NCBI GenBank assembly: GCA_020744425.1
Contig: JAGMUV010000025.1
Location: forward strand, 868,001 to 932,000
Source: Dactylonectria macrodidyma
Taxonomy: Eukaryota > Ascomycota > Sordariomycetes > Hypocreales > Nectriaceae
DNA length: 64,000 nt
Direction of reading: 5' to 3'
The position numbers were made by a program, and so were the translations under genes. The notes under the pieces were generated by a model. The model was not told the DNA's origin. It saw only the letters and a list, made by a program, of their open reading frames with translations, and did not search any database. This document shows, piece after piece, positions 25,131-37,200 of this stretch (its first letter is position 1; each line of letters begins with the position of its first letter).

Positions 25131-25232
25131 AAACTTAAATAAATATATAAATATATATATCTCCTTTAATAAGCTAAGTTTTAAGCTTTATAATAAGCTT
25201 AAAAATTCTATATAAAATTCTAATTATAATTA
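25131..25232 (+). repeat. fragment of the copia family 2 LTR
   Basis: TATTAAACTTAAATAAATAT onward matches the first ~100 bp of the LTR at 27,569 (TGTTAAACCTAAATAAATAT) and then stops matching. It is a 3'-truncated LTR in plus orientation. Confidence 0.6.
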
Positions 25233-25738
25233 TTAAAATTCACTATAATAACTATTAAGAGTTCTTTTTATAAGTTAGTACTTTTATTCTAAGTAATATT
25301 ATATATAGTACTTTAAGCATTATTAACTAAGCTAACTAGCTATTATAAGTTAGTTATAAGTATTACTTTAATGCTTTTAATAATAAAAAACTTATTAAAT
25401 AGGTTATTAGTATTATTACTTAATGCTTGCCTTATGTTATTATTCTAATTCTTTGCCTTTACTTATATTATTAGGTTATTAAAGTGTATTATATACTTAT
25501 AATTATATTTATTAACTCAGGCCTTTATAGAATATACTTATAAAGCAGCCTTAAAGCTATTAATCTCGCTTTATATTAGCTTAGCCTCTACTTAATTATT
25601 AAAGAGGTTCTATAATAATATAGATAATTTAACTTTATACAATTCTTATAATACTTAATAGAACTAGGCTTAATTATCACTAGTTTAGTACTATACTATA
25701 GTTAAAAAGATAGTATAATTAAATAACTAGTAAGCTAC
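25233..25738. other. RIP-degraded, unrecognised
   Basis: AT-rich sequence with almost no CA/TG and no open frame. No family signature seen. Confidence 0.4.
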
Positions 25739-26314
25739 TGAAACGACCTTAGCGGACGAGGAAGAAACCACACCCAAATGGCTAGCTATCTTTCCGAGGC
25801 CACTGGGGCCAATCGTGACTAACGCCGTCTCGCTGCCTCCAGCAGAGGACGGCAGCGGCTGCTTCCAGCACCACCGCAGGTGAAGATGACGGGCCGGTCC
25901 CTTCAAGATAGCTAGGAAAGTGTCTAATTAGACGCTTTATCGGGTTGGATCGCTGCTGCGGATTGTGGCAAGGCTCGAAAAGATGAAGGTTGCAGCGGCA
26001 GATCCGGGCTTGGGTGGAAGACCGCGGATGCGGTCGGTCGGCTCGCAGGAAAAGGGCGTATTCGGCCAGATTAAAAGAGGTCTGAAGAAAAAGCAGGAAA
26101 GCCGCAATGAATTTGATAGTCATACAGTCTAGAAAATAACAGTCCCGTTGGCTTCCGCAACTGAGAGGCTTCTCTACCTCCCCAGCTGTTAAAGCTCACG
26201 TCCTTAATGATGATAATGATCCTCTTAAAAACCTAGAAAATTTCCGGGACCTAGAGAGTTGAATCTCTAGTCCCTATAACTCTATCTAACCCCTGTCCTG
26301 CTACAATCGCATCA
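25739..26314. mobile_element. solo LTR, family S, copy 1 (576 bp, 4-bp target duplication)
   Basis: Begins TGAAACGACC, ends CAATCGCATCA and is flanked by CTAC on both sides (25,735-25,738 and 26,315-26,318). A homologous unit at 60,603-61,170 has the same ends but a different duplication (GTGT), which proves the borders. GC content is normal inside an AT-rich RIP island. Near the right end both copies carry a palindrome around GAGAGTTGAATCTC. A 113-codon minus-strand frame (26,123-25,782) is kept in both copies. TG...CA ends suggest a solo LTR, but no internal region is present to prove it. Confidence 0.72.
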
Positions 26315-27568
26315 CTACTTACTCTTTTCTTTTTAATAGAGATAGGCTAGTATTAGTTAAATATAGTAGCTTTTACTAGATAAGTAATAACTAAAAAAAA
26401 TCGCTTACTAATAAGATACTTATATTATTAAAGAACTTAAGGCTATACTATAAGAAGGCTTATTATAAATAGGAATCGATTTGCGCTAGTTACTTAAGCC
26501 CTAGTATGCTCTTTTTATTAATAATAAGGTCTTTAATATACTATAATTAGGACTAAAGAGCGGCTATATTAACTAGAGGAAGGTTAGTAAAAGCACTATA
26601 TACTAAAAGATATAGTAATAAATGTATAGTATTACTCTATATTTAGTTACTTATAATACTTATTAGTATTTTATAGTAAATAGGGTTAGAATTTAATAAA
26701 GCAGCTATTTAAAAATAGGAGGAAAGCACTTTAATAAAGAAGGACTTGCTTATACTATTATTACTATTAATATAAAGAAGGATTTAAATAGAATTTTATA
26801 CTTAAAAGTAGCTTATAAAAGTATTATATATAAGCTATTATTATAAGTTAAGCTAGTTATACTAATAAGAGCTAAGGACTTCTATATTATTAACTATAGA
26901 ATAATTAATAATAAGGTCTTTTTAATAGCTGTCTTAAAGTTTTAAGTTATAATAATCTCTCTTTACTTTAAGTAAGCTATTATTTATAAAGCCAGTCTTT
27001 AGTATAAGTCTTTAAAAAGCCTAGAAATAATATAGTTACATTTTATACTTTTCTAAGCCTACTTTTAAAACTTCCTTAATAGAGTACTTAAAATATATAG
27101 TAATATAGTAATAGACTTAGTAGTAAAATGTAATAAAGTTAGCCTTATGCTTAAACCTCCTTAATAACTACTTAGTATTATATATTAGCTTAGGCTTAAG
27201 TATAATAATCTTTTTATTACACTTTACTACTTTCTTTACTAAAGCCTTATTTAGAGTTATAGTAAATATATTATCTATAAAGGTCTTAACTTTTAATTAG
27301 TATTCTCCTTTATTAAGATTAATTATATTATAAATAATATTTAATAAAGCTAGGTTATTATCTAACTATAATAAGCTATATAAGTAAAGAGCCCTATAGT
27401 TATTAGTCTTAATAGTTATATAATAATAGCTTATATTCTTATAAATAGACAGTTATTTAATATAAATATAATACTTAAAAAAAAGAGATCTTATAAAAGA
27501 AGAAAAGCATTAAGCTAAGAGAGTTATAAACTAAGAAGGTTATTACTTATAGTAATATATATAGAGTA
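26315..27568. other. RIP-degraded, unrecognised transposon-like sequence
   Basis: CA/TG-depleted sequence without an open frame. Reading stops as former Gln/Trp gave no motif I can name. Confidence 0.35.
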
Positions 27569-28127
27569 TGTTAAACCTAAATAAATATATAAATATATAT
27601 ATCTCCTTTAATAAGCTAAGTTTTAAGCTTTATAATAAGCTTAAAAATTCTATATAAAATTCTATTTAAATATACTAAAATACAGTATTAATAACACTGT
27701 TCACACTATATAACCAATCATAGCTAATCGGCCTAATATTAGTCCGTGCTTTGAAATCAGGCAATTTTGCTTTATAATCAAAGCTTTTAATTCCTCCGTG
27801 ATTTAAAATCAAAATATCTCGGCATTTCCTTGACATATAATTACAAAAATAATACTACTAAATAGCTGAATTTTTGGGCTTCTTGATGGTATATTTTATG
27901 TCTTAGTGACTACATATTTGCTGGCTCAATTTCTCTATAAAAGAAGGACTACCCCTAGGGCTTATTTCCTTATATAATAGAATCATATACTATCACTATA
28001 CACTATAATAAACTATCTTCTGATAAGACACTCTTATCTTCATATACCTCTTACTTTATTATTCTTTATAAGAATATTCTTATATAAGCTATAAGCTTAT
28101 ACTTCTACTGCTTAGTAACTTCTAACA
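27569..28127 (+). repeat. solo LTR of copia family 2 (559 bp)
   Basis: Starts TGTTAAACC, ends TTCTAACA, with a perfect 5-bp target duplication GAGTA at 27,564-27,568 and 28,128-28,132. It is the inverted counterpart of the LTR at 17,710-18,726 and preserves the empty site for the TIR element there (CCTAGGG/TAGTCC region near 27,950). Confidence 0.88.
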
Positions 28128-30889
28128 GAGTATAAAATAATGCTTTAATAGCCTTATTATTCTATTCTTTATATACTATAAGCTTTAGTATTACTAAGTT
28201 ATTAATATTATTAGAGTTTAGAGTAAATTAAATAGCTATAAAGCTAAATACTATTATTATTAATTAGATCTTCTTTTATATAAATAGGCAGCTCTTATTT
28301 AATAAAGGTTATTAGTTCTTATAGAATAAGAGTTCTTTTATAAGTATAATAATATTACTATCTATAGTCTTTCTTATTTTAAATATCTCCTTTTATACTT
28401 TATATACGCATTCAGGCATTAGCCTTTAGTATATTCCTTTAATATATTAAAAAGCTAATCGGTTTAAGTAGCTTTAAGTAATTTACTAGTTCTAAGACCT
28501 TACTATTATATTAAAAACAAAGAAAGAAAAGGCAGAATATTAAGTATAATACTCGCTATATTACTATAAAATGACTTTAGCCTAAGACTCTAGGGTTATG
28601 TCTTATAGTAAGGGATTTATTAGGTCTTTTGCCTCATTTTAATCCGCTACTTATAGTTTACTATAACTATAGGGAAAGTAATTAAAGAAGGTCTTTAAGA
28701 AATAGCTTAAGGAAAAGCTATTAGTAAACTCATAGCTATATAATACTTAGATAAACTAATGATCTAAAGAGCTATAAACTTATATTAATAGGGTCTTGCT
28801 TGTATTACTTTTATAGCTATTATTAAACTAGCGCTCTATTTATAAGGCTAGACTAATGAACTCTAGCTTATTTTACTTTATAAAAGCAATTTACTTATTA
28901 ATTAAGAATATTATTAAAAAGCATAACTTAAATACTTACTCTAATGTTTTCTTTACTATTACTTCTTCTAAGTTAAAGAGTTATTATATACTATATATAG
29001 ACTTAGATTATCTAAGTATATATTTAGATCTTTTTACTAGCTTTATTATAATATTCTTAACTATTAATACTTAGTTAAGAGAGTTCTGCCTTTAATTTAT
29101 TAAAAGTATAATCTAAGCTATTTATATAAGCTCTTTTATAGTCTTTTTTTCTTTTATTATATATTAGTAAGCTTATATTAGTATATTATTACTATTTTTA
29201 AAGGCTTAACTTTCATTTTCCTTTTTATAGATTATAATATTAATATAAAGAGGGTTATTTACTTATAGTTATTATAATACTATATAAAGAGCACTAGGTT
29301 AAATACTAAGCAGTTTATTTATATTTTAAAGTATAAGCTATTTTAAACTAGTCTAAATTATATATACTTATTTTAATATTAATATAAGTAAGTATAATAA
29401 AATTATAGTAAATAATAACTTTATATTATTAAGAAATACTATAATATAGCTTAAGATATACTTTTAATATATTAGACTAATTACTTAATTATATTAAATA
29501 TTAAATTTAGTAATAAACTTATATATTATATTAAAAAAGATTAGCTTCTTTTTAAAAAGAATAAGATATTTTAACTCTTTTAAATATTAATACTTATAAC
29601 TAATAAGTATTATACTCTTTATATATATATCTAAGACCTTACTTTAATTAAAAGCCGCTTAATAAAAAAAGCATATTAGTATTATAGTCTTACTATCTCC
29701 TTTTAAAAAGTATTTCTTATATATTAATAAATTAGTTATTATTAAATAAATCTTATTAAATAGTGCCCTTTTTTAATTAGTATAATCTAAGTCTTATAAC
29801 TTCTTTTATAAATAATAAACTAAGTATAATACTATCTTTATACTACTTTTATTATAAAAAGCTTTTAAAAAGGACTAAACTATATTAATCTTATATTATA
29901 TAAATATAAAGTTATACTAATTATAATAATTTAAAGCTACTTACTTTTCTTAAAAGTACTATTCTATTACTTATATTAGCTTACTTAATACTTTCTTTTA
30001 TTATATAATTATCTTTATAAATATTAAGTTAAAAAGAGCTATTTATTAAACTAAAATAATATTAAAAGGTCTATCTTATTTTAATTAATAATATCTTTTA
30101 ATTATTATTAAACTTTATATACTTAAAAGACCTTAAGTACTTTAAAAAGGATTTATATTCTAGGTTTAGTAAATCTAGCTTTTATCTTACTTCCTTAGCC
30201 TATTAATAGCGCTTTCTTATAGATAATACTAGCTCTTTTTAATATTAAGCCTCCTCTTTTTAATACTAATAGTATCTTTCTAACTACTATCTTTTCTCTT
30301 TAGCTTATAAATTGCATTCTCTTTCTAATTCTTATTATTATATTCTCTCTTCTTATTAATAATAGCATTCTTCTTCCTACTTTTAAATCCTCTTTACTTA
30401 CTCTTCTTTTTATTATTAAATTATCTTTACTCACTCTTTTACTTATTAGTAATAGCGCTCTTCTTCTTATAGCTATCTTATTATTTATTACTAATATCTT
30501 CTTGCTTTTTGCTTATATTACTTTTACTCTTTTAGTTATTATTAAATTGCTTTTTATATAGTCTAACTCTAATTACTTTATAGTTCTATTCTTATTTACT
30601 ATTATTAATTAAATAGTTATATTTATAATAGAGTAAGTAAGAAAGAAGGATTATTATATAGTTTAATTATATTAAAATACTTAATAAAGATCCTTTTTAA
30701 ATATATTATTATATAGTAATAAATCATATTAATAAGTTTTTTATTAATAATTCTATAAGTTTTTTAAAACTAACTCTTTTTTTAAATAGAAGAGATATAT
30801 AAAGAGGTTTAAAAGAATATAATAAAAGACTTATATAATATAAAGCCCTTTTTTATACTTATCTTAACTAAGGTTATAAGCTTTAATTA

Positions 30890-31070
30890 TTATTAAAAGT
30901 AATACTAATTACTATTTATAATAATTACTACTATTTATAGTAATTAATACTATTTATAATAATTATTACTATTTATAGTAATTTATACTATTTATAATAA
31001 TTACTACTATTTATAATAATTAATACTATTTATAATAATTACTATTATTTATAGTAATTACTATTAGAAG
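30890..31070. repeat. minisatellite of ACTATTTATA-AATTA units
   Basis: About nine imperfect tandem units of roughly 20 bp alternate between ACTATTTATAATAATTA and ACTATTTATAGTAATTA. The TATTTATAGTAATTACTA phase is partly palindromic. It is probably a local expansion in AT-rich DNA. Confidence 0.7.
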
Positions 31071-33104
31071 GCAGAGTTATTATTAGAATATAAAGAATTA
31101 TTTGCTTTTTCCTTTTTAATTATAACGCTATTTTAACTATAATACTATTTATATTTAATTAAACTATTAGTCTTTAATACTTTAAGTATTAACTATTATT
31201 TCTTTCTTTTAAAATAAGATATAATAATAATATAGTATATTAATATTAGAATTAAAGCAATATTAAAAGTAGGATTTATTTATATAATAAGCTAATATTT
31301 CCTATTAATAAAGATCTAATATTCTCTCCTTTTTATACTTAGCTCTTCTAAACTTATTTCTCTTATAATACTATATATAATTCTATTATAATTAATATAG
31401 CTTCTTCTTCTTTAGCTTCTTTTATTTACTTAATACTTCTACTATTAAATAAGTATAAGTAAAGAGCGATTAGTACAGACCTTACTATTACTTATTACTC
31501 TGATTTAGCTTAGTATAAAATCCTCCTAACTAGCTTATACTATATGAATGTAGGGAACTTTAAAGCTAGGACCTTCCTGCTCTTTATCTAGCCTGCGTTT
31601 ATTCTTAACCTTTATCTACGCCTCCTTAGTCCTAAAGATAATAAGACTTTAGGGCTTCTTTTACTACTCTCTATATTTAACTCTAGATTAAAAATAGTAA
31701 TTTTAAAAGAAGACTAAGAAAAGAAATAGTTTATTATAATTACTTAACTTCTTTTAAATAAATGTACTTTTTATAATATAAGTTTAGATAAATAGGAAAT
31801 AGAAGAAACTTAATTTATATAGGTTATACTAATACTACTATATAATAGTAGTTTAACTCTATATATCTTCTTATATTTTACTTATATAAGTTATTAATAC
31901 TTATAATTCTATAGTATTATTCTTTAATTCTTTAATAATAGTAATAAAGGTACTTCTTAGCTAAGCTCTTTAGTATATATATTCCTTACTAGTCTTATTA
32001 ATTTAAATACTTTTTATATTAAGGAAAATATCTAACTAAAGCTATTAAGTAAGATATTAGTATTTATAAAGCTAAGTTCTTACTTAGTACTAAAGAATAA
32101 CTACTCTCTTTATAAAGGTATATATATATACTATATTCTCTTCCTCTTTCTTATAGAGTAATAACTATAGAATTCCTTACTTAAGTAAATATAATAAGCT
32201 ATAAACCCCTTTTTTAAAGAGTTATAGATTATATATAGTAACTATATCTTAAGGGTCCTTAACTATAAGCTTATCTAAGGCCCTTAAGTTATTAATTTTA
32301 TTATTAAAATCTTAGTAATTCTTTCTAATAATTAAGAATTCATTTAGTAAAGTGCTCTATTTATATATAATATATCTATACTTATATTATTAAATCCTAT
32401 TAATAAGTTACTTATATTACTATAACTAGCTAGCCCTAAGAGTATTATAAGTAGAAACCCATTCTTATCTTTAATTTATAGTTAAAAGTAATCTTTATAA
32501 AAAAAAGCTAATTCTCTAATATTACTATTAAAGTACTTAGATTATAAAATAATTAAACTACTAGCCTGCTCTAAAGAAAGATATATACTACTAACTTTAA
32601 TTATAATTAATATTAATTTAATACTTTTAATTCTAAGTTTAAGTATATTTTATCCTTTCTAAGCTTCTTTTTTAAGCTAACTAATAATTTAAATAGTAAT
32701 TATATAAATAGTAATTTAAATACTAAAGAAATATTAGATAATTAACTTAGTCTTACTTCTCTTACTTTAATATATAAAAAGAAGTAATAAAGCACTCTTA
32801 AGCTAATTTAAAGTAAGAGAACTATAATAAGAAAAAGGAGAGTATAATTATATAACTAGATTACTAATATTAACTAAAAATATAACCTTCTTATTTTATT
32901 TTATAAGTCTTATCTATCCTTACTTTATTATATATTCTACTTACTTTATAGTATTTATAACTTTAAATAGTAATATTCTTTTTATCTCTTTATTTAATAT
33001 AATAGTTCTTAACTAAATTAAAGGGGTTTATTAAATAGTATAAGTAATTATAATAATAGCTTTATAATATATATATATATAATATAGCTTCTCCTTAAGC
33101 TCCT

Positions 33105-33215
33105 GCCTCTTAAAATTAAGAAGGTATAGCTATTCCTAGCTTCTTAATACAGTCTAGCTTAGTAAAGGCTTAGTAAGCCCTCCCTAATTCAGTCCTAAAA
33201 GACTACCTAGTTTTA
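33105..33215. repeat. GC-rich dispersed repeat, copy b (RIP-damaged)
   Basis: CTCCTGCCTCTTAAAATTAAG, then CTTCTTAATACAGTCTAGC and TAGTAAGCCCTCCCTAATTC align with copy c at 61,436-61,610 and copy a at 5,978-6,150, with many C-to-T changes. Confidence 0.5.
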
Positions 33216-33570
33216 TATAATTACTCTATGCTTAGGTATTCTAATATAGTCTAATTAAGTAGGGTTAGTATAGGAATTACTAATAATCCCTATAAATTAT
33301 TAGTAATCCGTTAGAGTAGTGCTCTAATCTACTAAAGTTATATATAATAGATTTAACATTTCCTATTAAAAGTAAGGCCTAGGGTTCTACTAGAGATAAC
33401 CGCCCGGTCTCTACCTAGGTTATTATAACACTTTAAATCCACTATTTTACTAATACCCTTCTTCACTAGCTTTATTACACTAGCACAATTCCTCTAGGCT
33501 TCTTTTAGCAGGCTGCTTGCTAGACTAGTCCTTCCTGTATTAAATACTTATTATATATAATATAATATTA

Positions 33571-33997
33571 ATGTATATAATAAGCGAGTGCAATAGACAA
33601 GAGTATACAACACTTAAACTTTATACCTTAAAGAATAATTTTTAAAAAGTTCTTAAAAATTAAATTTAAGCTAAAAATAACTACAAACTAGGAATTATAT
33701 TTATTAAGTGAGAATATAAAAGATATAAATTTCTAGAATTTTATATATTTCTATTTTTTAACTTATTAAGAAAAAATCTATTCATATTATATACCTTATT
33801 ATATCTAGCTTAATAAGCTATTTAAAATTATAAAAAAAATATATTTATTATATTAAGATATACTAAGCTAAAAAAATGTAGCTTATATAAGTCTAATAAT
33901 TTTATTATTAGTTTTAGGTTATTTAAAGTAAGTTATTTTTTATTATATAGTGCATTATTACACTCGCCTGTTTATTATACTTACTTATTATATATAT
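33571..33997. mobile_element. TA-flanked TIR element, copy 3 (427 bp)
   Basis: Ends ATGTATATAATAAGCGAGTG and a matching right arm; TA at 33,569-33,570 and 33,998-33,999. The left arm shows GCGAGT and, 17 bp further, a decayed GAGT motif. The interior is AT-rich and shares the TTTAAGCTAAAAATA-type block with the other copies. It is partly RIP-mutated, unlike copy 1. Confidence 0.7.
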
Positions 33998-34284
33998 TAT
34001 ATTAAGTAATAATTAAAATATAATAATATATAATAATTAAAGTAAATTAAAGTAAATTAAAGTAATTAAATTATATTAATAATTAAAGAACTACTTATAT
34101 TAAATATATACTTTTTAAGTATTTATATAGTGATAATATAAGTTAGATTATTAGAATTATTTAGTAATCTTAATAATTCTTAATTATTTAAATTATCTAA
34201 TATTTTAAGTAATCTATATATAATTAGAGCGAAAAGTGAGAGTGCTATTAGTATATATAATTAGATTATAGCATAGTTAATATA

Positions 34285-37200
34285 TATTAGAAAGCTAGTA
34301 TAATACTTAAATAACTTAATTATATATATATTATCTATATATATTTAAGAGGTCTCTTAGTTATAACTATATATATATTCTAATTATTACTAAAAGTAAA
34401 GGCCTAAAGTATCTATACTAATAAGCAGTTTTAACTTAAGAGGTTATTATATAACTACTTAATTAAGTGCTTTATATATAATCTAATCTAATACGCCCCT
34501 TTAGCTTAAGAGTATTACTATTAAACTACACTCTTTATCTTTCTTTAGTTATTCTAATTAATTAGAAAGATCTATTAGCTTAAGCTATTAAATAAATTTA
34601 GTAAATGCTTCTTTTAATAGGCTCTTTATTAAGCTATTAGTAAGTAATTATATTAATAGAGTATATATTACTTTAATCTATTCTTTTAATATCTTTTACT
34701 TAAGCTAGTAATTATAAATATTAATATATTATAACTTTATCTATAGTTATATAAGCTTTACTATAACTAGTTAGATAGTCTATTTATTATTATACTTAAT
34801 AATAACTCTTAAAGGTAAGGCGGTTACTTAGTAAGCAGTTAGTAAAGATAAGTCGATTTTTAATACTAAAATAAGTCTGCTTATAAAGAAGGCTTCTTTA
34901 ATAGCTTAAGATAAAGTAAGTAATTTAGCTTTAATTATTAATATTATAATTATATCCTGTTTATTTACTCTTTATAATATAATCCCTTTAAATAGCTTTA
35001 TAATAAAAGCTTATAAGCTTTAATAGTCTATTAAGTTATTTATAAAACTCATATTAAAAGCTATTTATAAGCTATCTTCTTTATATTTAAGGATTATACT
35101 ATATTTAAAGGAAAGACTGTGTGTTTTAAAAAGGTACTATAGGGCCTAATTAGCTACTTAATAGTACTATAGCCCTAGGTTTTAGTTAAACCTAGCTAAC
35201 TAGCTTATTATAAACGCTATATCCAGTTAGGTTATTATAGTTATATATATAATTATTCTAACTTTATATTAATAAAGATTAATGCTTTTAAAGCTAGTAA
35301 TCTCTTTATAAAGTAATAGTTCTTCTTATATTATAAGAGTTATTATTTATAGTCTTAGTATATAATTAATAAGCAGTTAGTATATCTTATTAATATAAGA
35401 GGACTATAAGAACTATAAGTAATAGTTTTTATAGTCTTAGATTACTTTAATCCTTAGGAATTACTATAGAAGCTTGCCTCTTTCTAAATAATAAGTCTTT
35501 TATAAGTCTTCTATTAGTAATATTATTTAAAGCTTAACTTACTTTAGAAAGCAGAGAATATAGTTATTTATATAAAAGAAGAAGATAATATTCTTATAAA
35601 GCTAGTAATAGTCCTTACTTAGTATTTAGTAAAAGTCTGCTTATAGTAAACCCTTCTTAAAGTGCTTTTACTATAAAAAAAGTAATTATTTAAGACTATA
35701 AAGGGCTTTTTATAACTTTAGAATTATTCTTAGCTTCTAATATCTTTTAAGCATTTTTATATAAATCTCTTTATTAAGCTTTATATATATAAAAGTATTA
35801 ACTATATTATATTATAGTATATTATAATTAAAATAGTTAATTAAAACTATAAGAGTTCTAAATAATATACTTATTAAAATTATTATATAAGTCTTTTAAT
35901 TATTAATTGCTTATTAATTACTATATACTATAAAGCATGCTTTAATCTTTAAGAATCTTCTATACTTATTAAGCCTATAAATATAGACTTAATAGTAATT
36001 AAATACTTAGTAATCTTTTATTATAAACTTAGTAACTTTAATTTATAATTATAACTCTATATAACTCTATAAATATACTTTTTTAATTATAAGTATTATA
36101 TTCTAATATAAATAACTTAATCTCTTTATATATAAGCTAAGAAATAGCTTTAATAGTTATTAATATATACTAATAATAGGCTGCTTTTCTTCTCTAAGTA
36201 TAGAACTCATTTTATCTTACTAGGCTTCTCGCTTTCTTATAATAATTATAGAGCTTATCCTATTCTACTAGGCTTCTCGCTTTACTATACTCAGTTTGAC
36301 CTAAGGGTAAGTAATACTTCTTCTATTAAATAATTTAATAGAGCTAGTTAGGCTACTATAGATCGCTTAGTAGTTATTTATATAGTGTTTTAGTAATTAG
36401 AATCTTCTAACTAAGAATGCTGCTTTAAAAGAGATCCTTTATTTTACTAGCTATTTACTAACCTTTTTATAACTAATTTTATTATCTGCTTTTCCTTTCT
36501 TATACCTCTTTATACTAAGACTAATAGCTAAAGTATAAAAGAATATAGTAAGTAATAACTATAGGAGAGTAAGAAGTAATTTAAACTTAGCTATTATATA
36601 CTCTTTTAATATCTTTTTAAGCTCTTCTTATTTTTAATTATTTACTAAGTATTTAATAAAGTGACTATCTTCTAATCTATTTTAGATCTTATTTGCTTTA
36701 TTATTTAGTAGTTATAATACTTATTACTTTATATATTCTTATATTAATAGTAGCTCTTAGATTCGCTTTTAAATAGCTTTAAAGTCTTCTTTTAGTAAAT
36801 TATTTTAAAGGCTCTTTAAGTACTTATTAAATAGTTATAATTTATTAAATATAATGTTTTAAGTAATAAAGACCTCTTTTTATAATAGATTCTATATTTT
36901 AAAGGAATTATTAAATATATAATTAATTAAGAAGCTGATCTAAGCTTTTAGTAACTGCTTTTATAGCTAGTTTCTTTATAGTTATATATTAATTATAAGA
37001 GTAAAGACTTTATAGCTATATACTTAAAAGTATAAGAAATTAAGCTTTATAGTCTCCTTTAGTTAAAATTAGCTATAAAATAGCTTATATAAAGTCTTTT
37101 AGTTTTTATATATTAATAGTATATAATTATATAAGTAAGTAGCTGCCTTTATTAACTCTAGCTATAAATATTTAAGTAGTTTAGCTTTAATATATATTAT

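Larger units (their letters stand above)
28128..33570. other. long RIP-degraded region, family not identified
   Basis: About 5.4 kb of AT-rich, CA/TG-poor DNA. Short frames remain, such as 28,856-29,074 (72 codons) and a readable stretch from about 31,540 (NVGNFKARTFLLFIQPAF) that continues for several hundred codons with stops at Gln-like positions. I do not recognise the protein. 30,340-30,560 is a pyrimidine-rich low-complexity tract. It probably contains at least one large transposon or repeat-encoded gene. Confidence 0.4.

Noticed and set aside
28856..29074. 72-codon plus-strand frame in the RIP island
   Set aside because: Ile/Leu/Tyr-rich translation is what RIP-generated AT-rich DNA gives by chance, and no family is visible.
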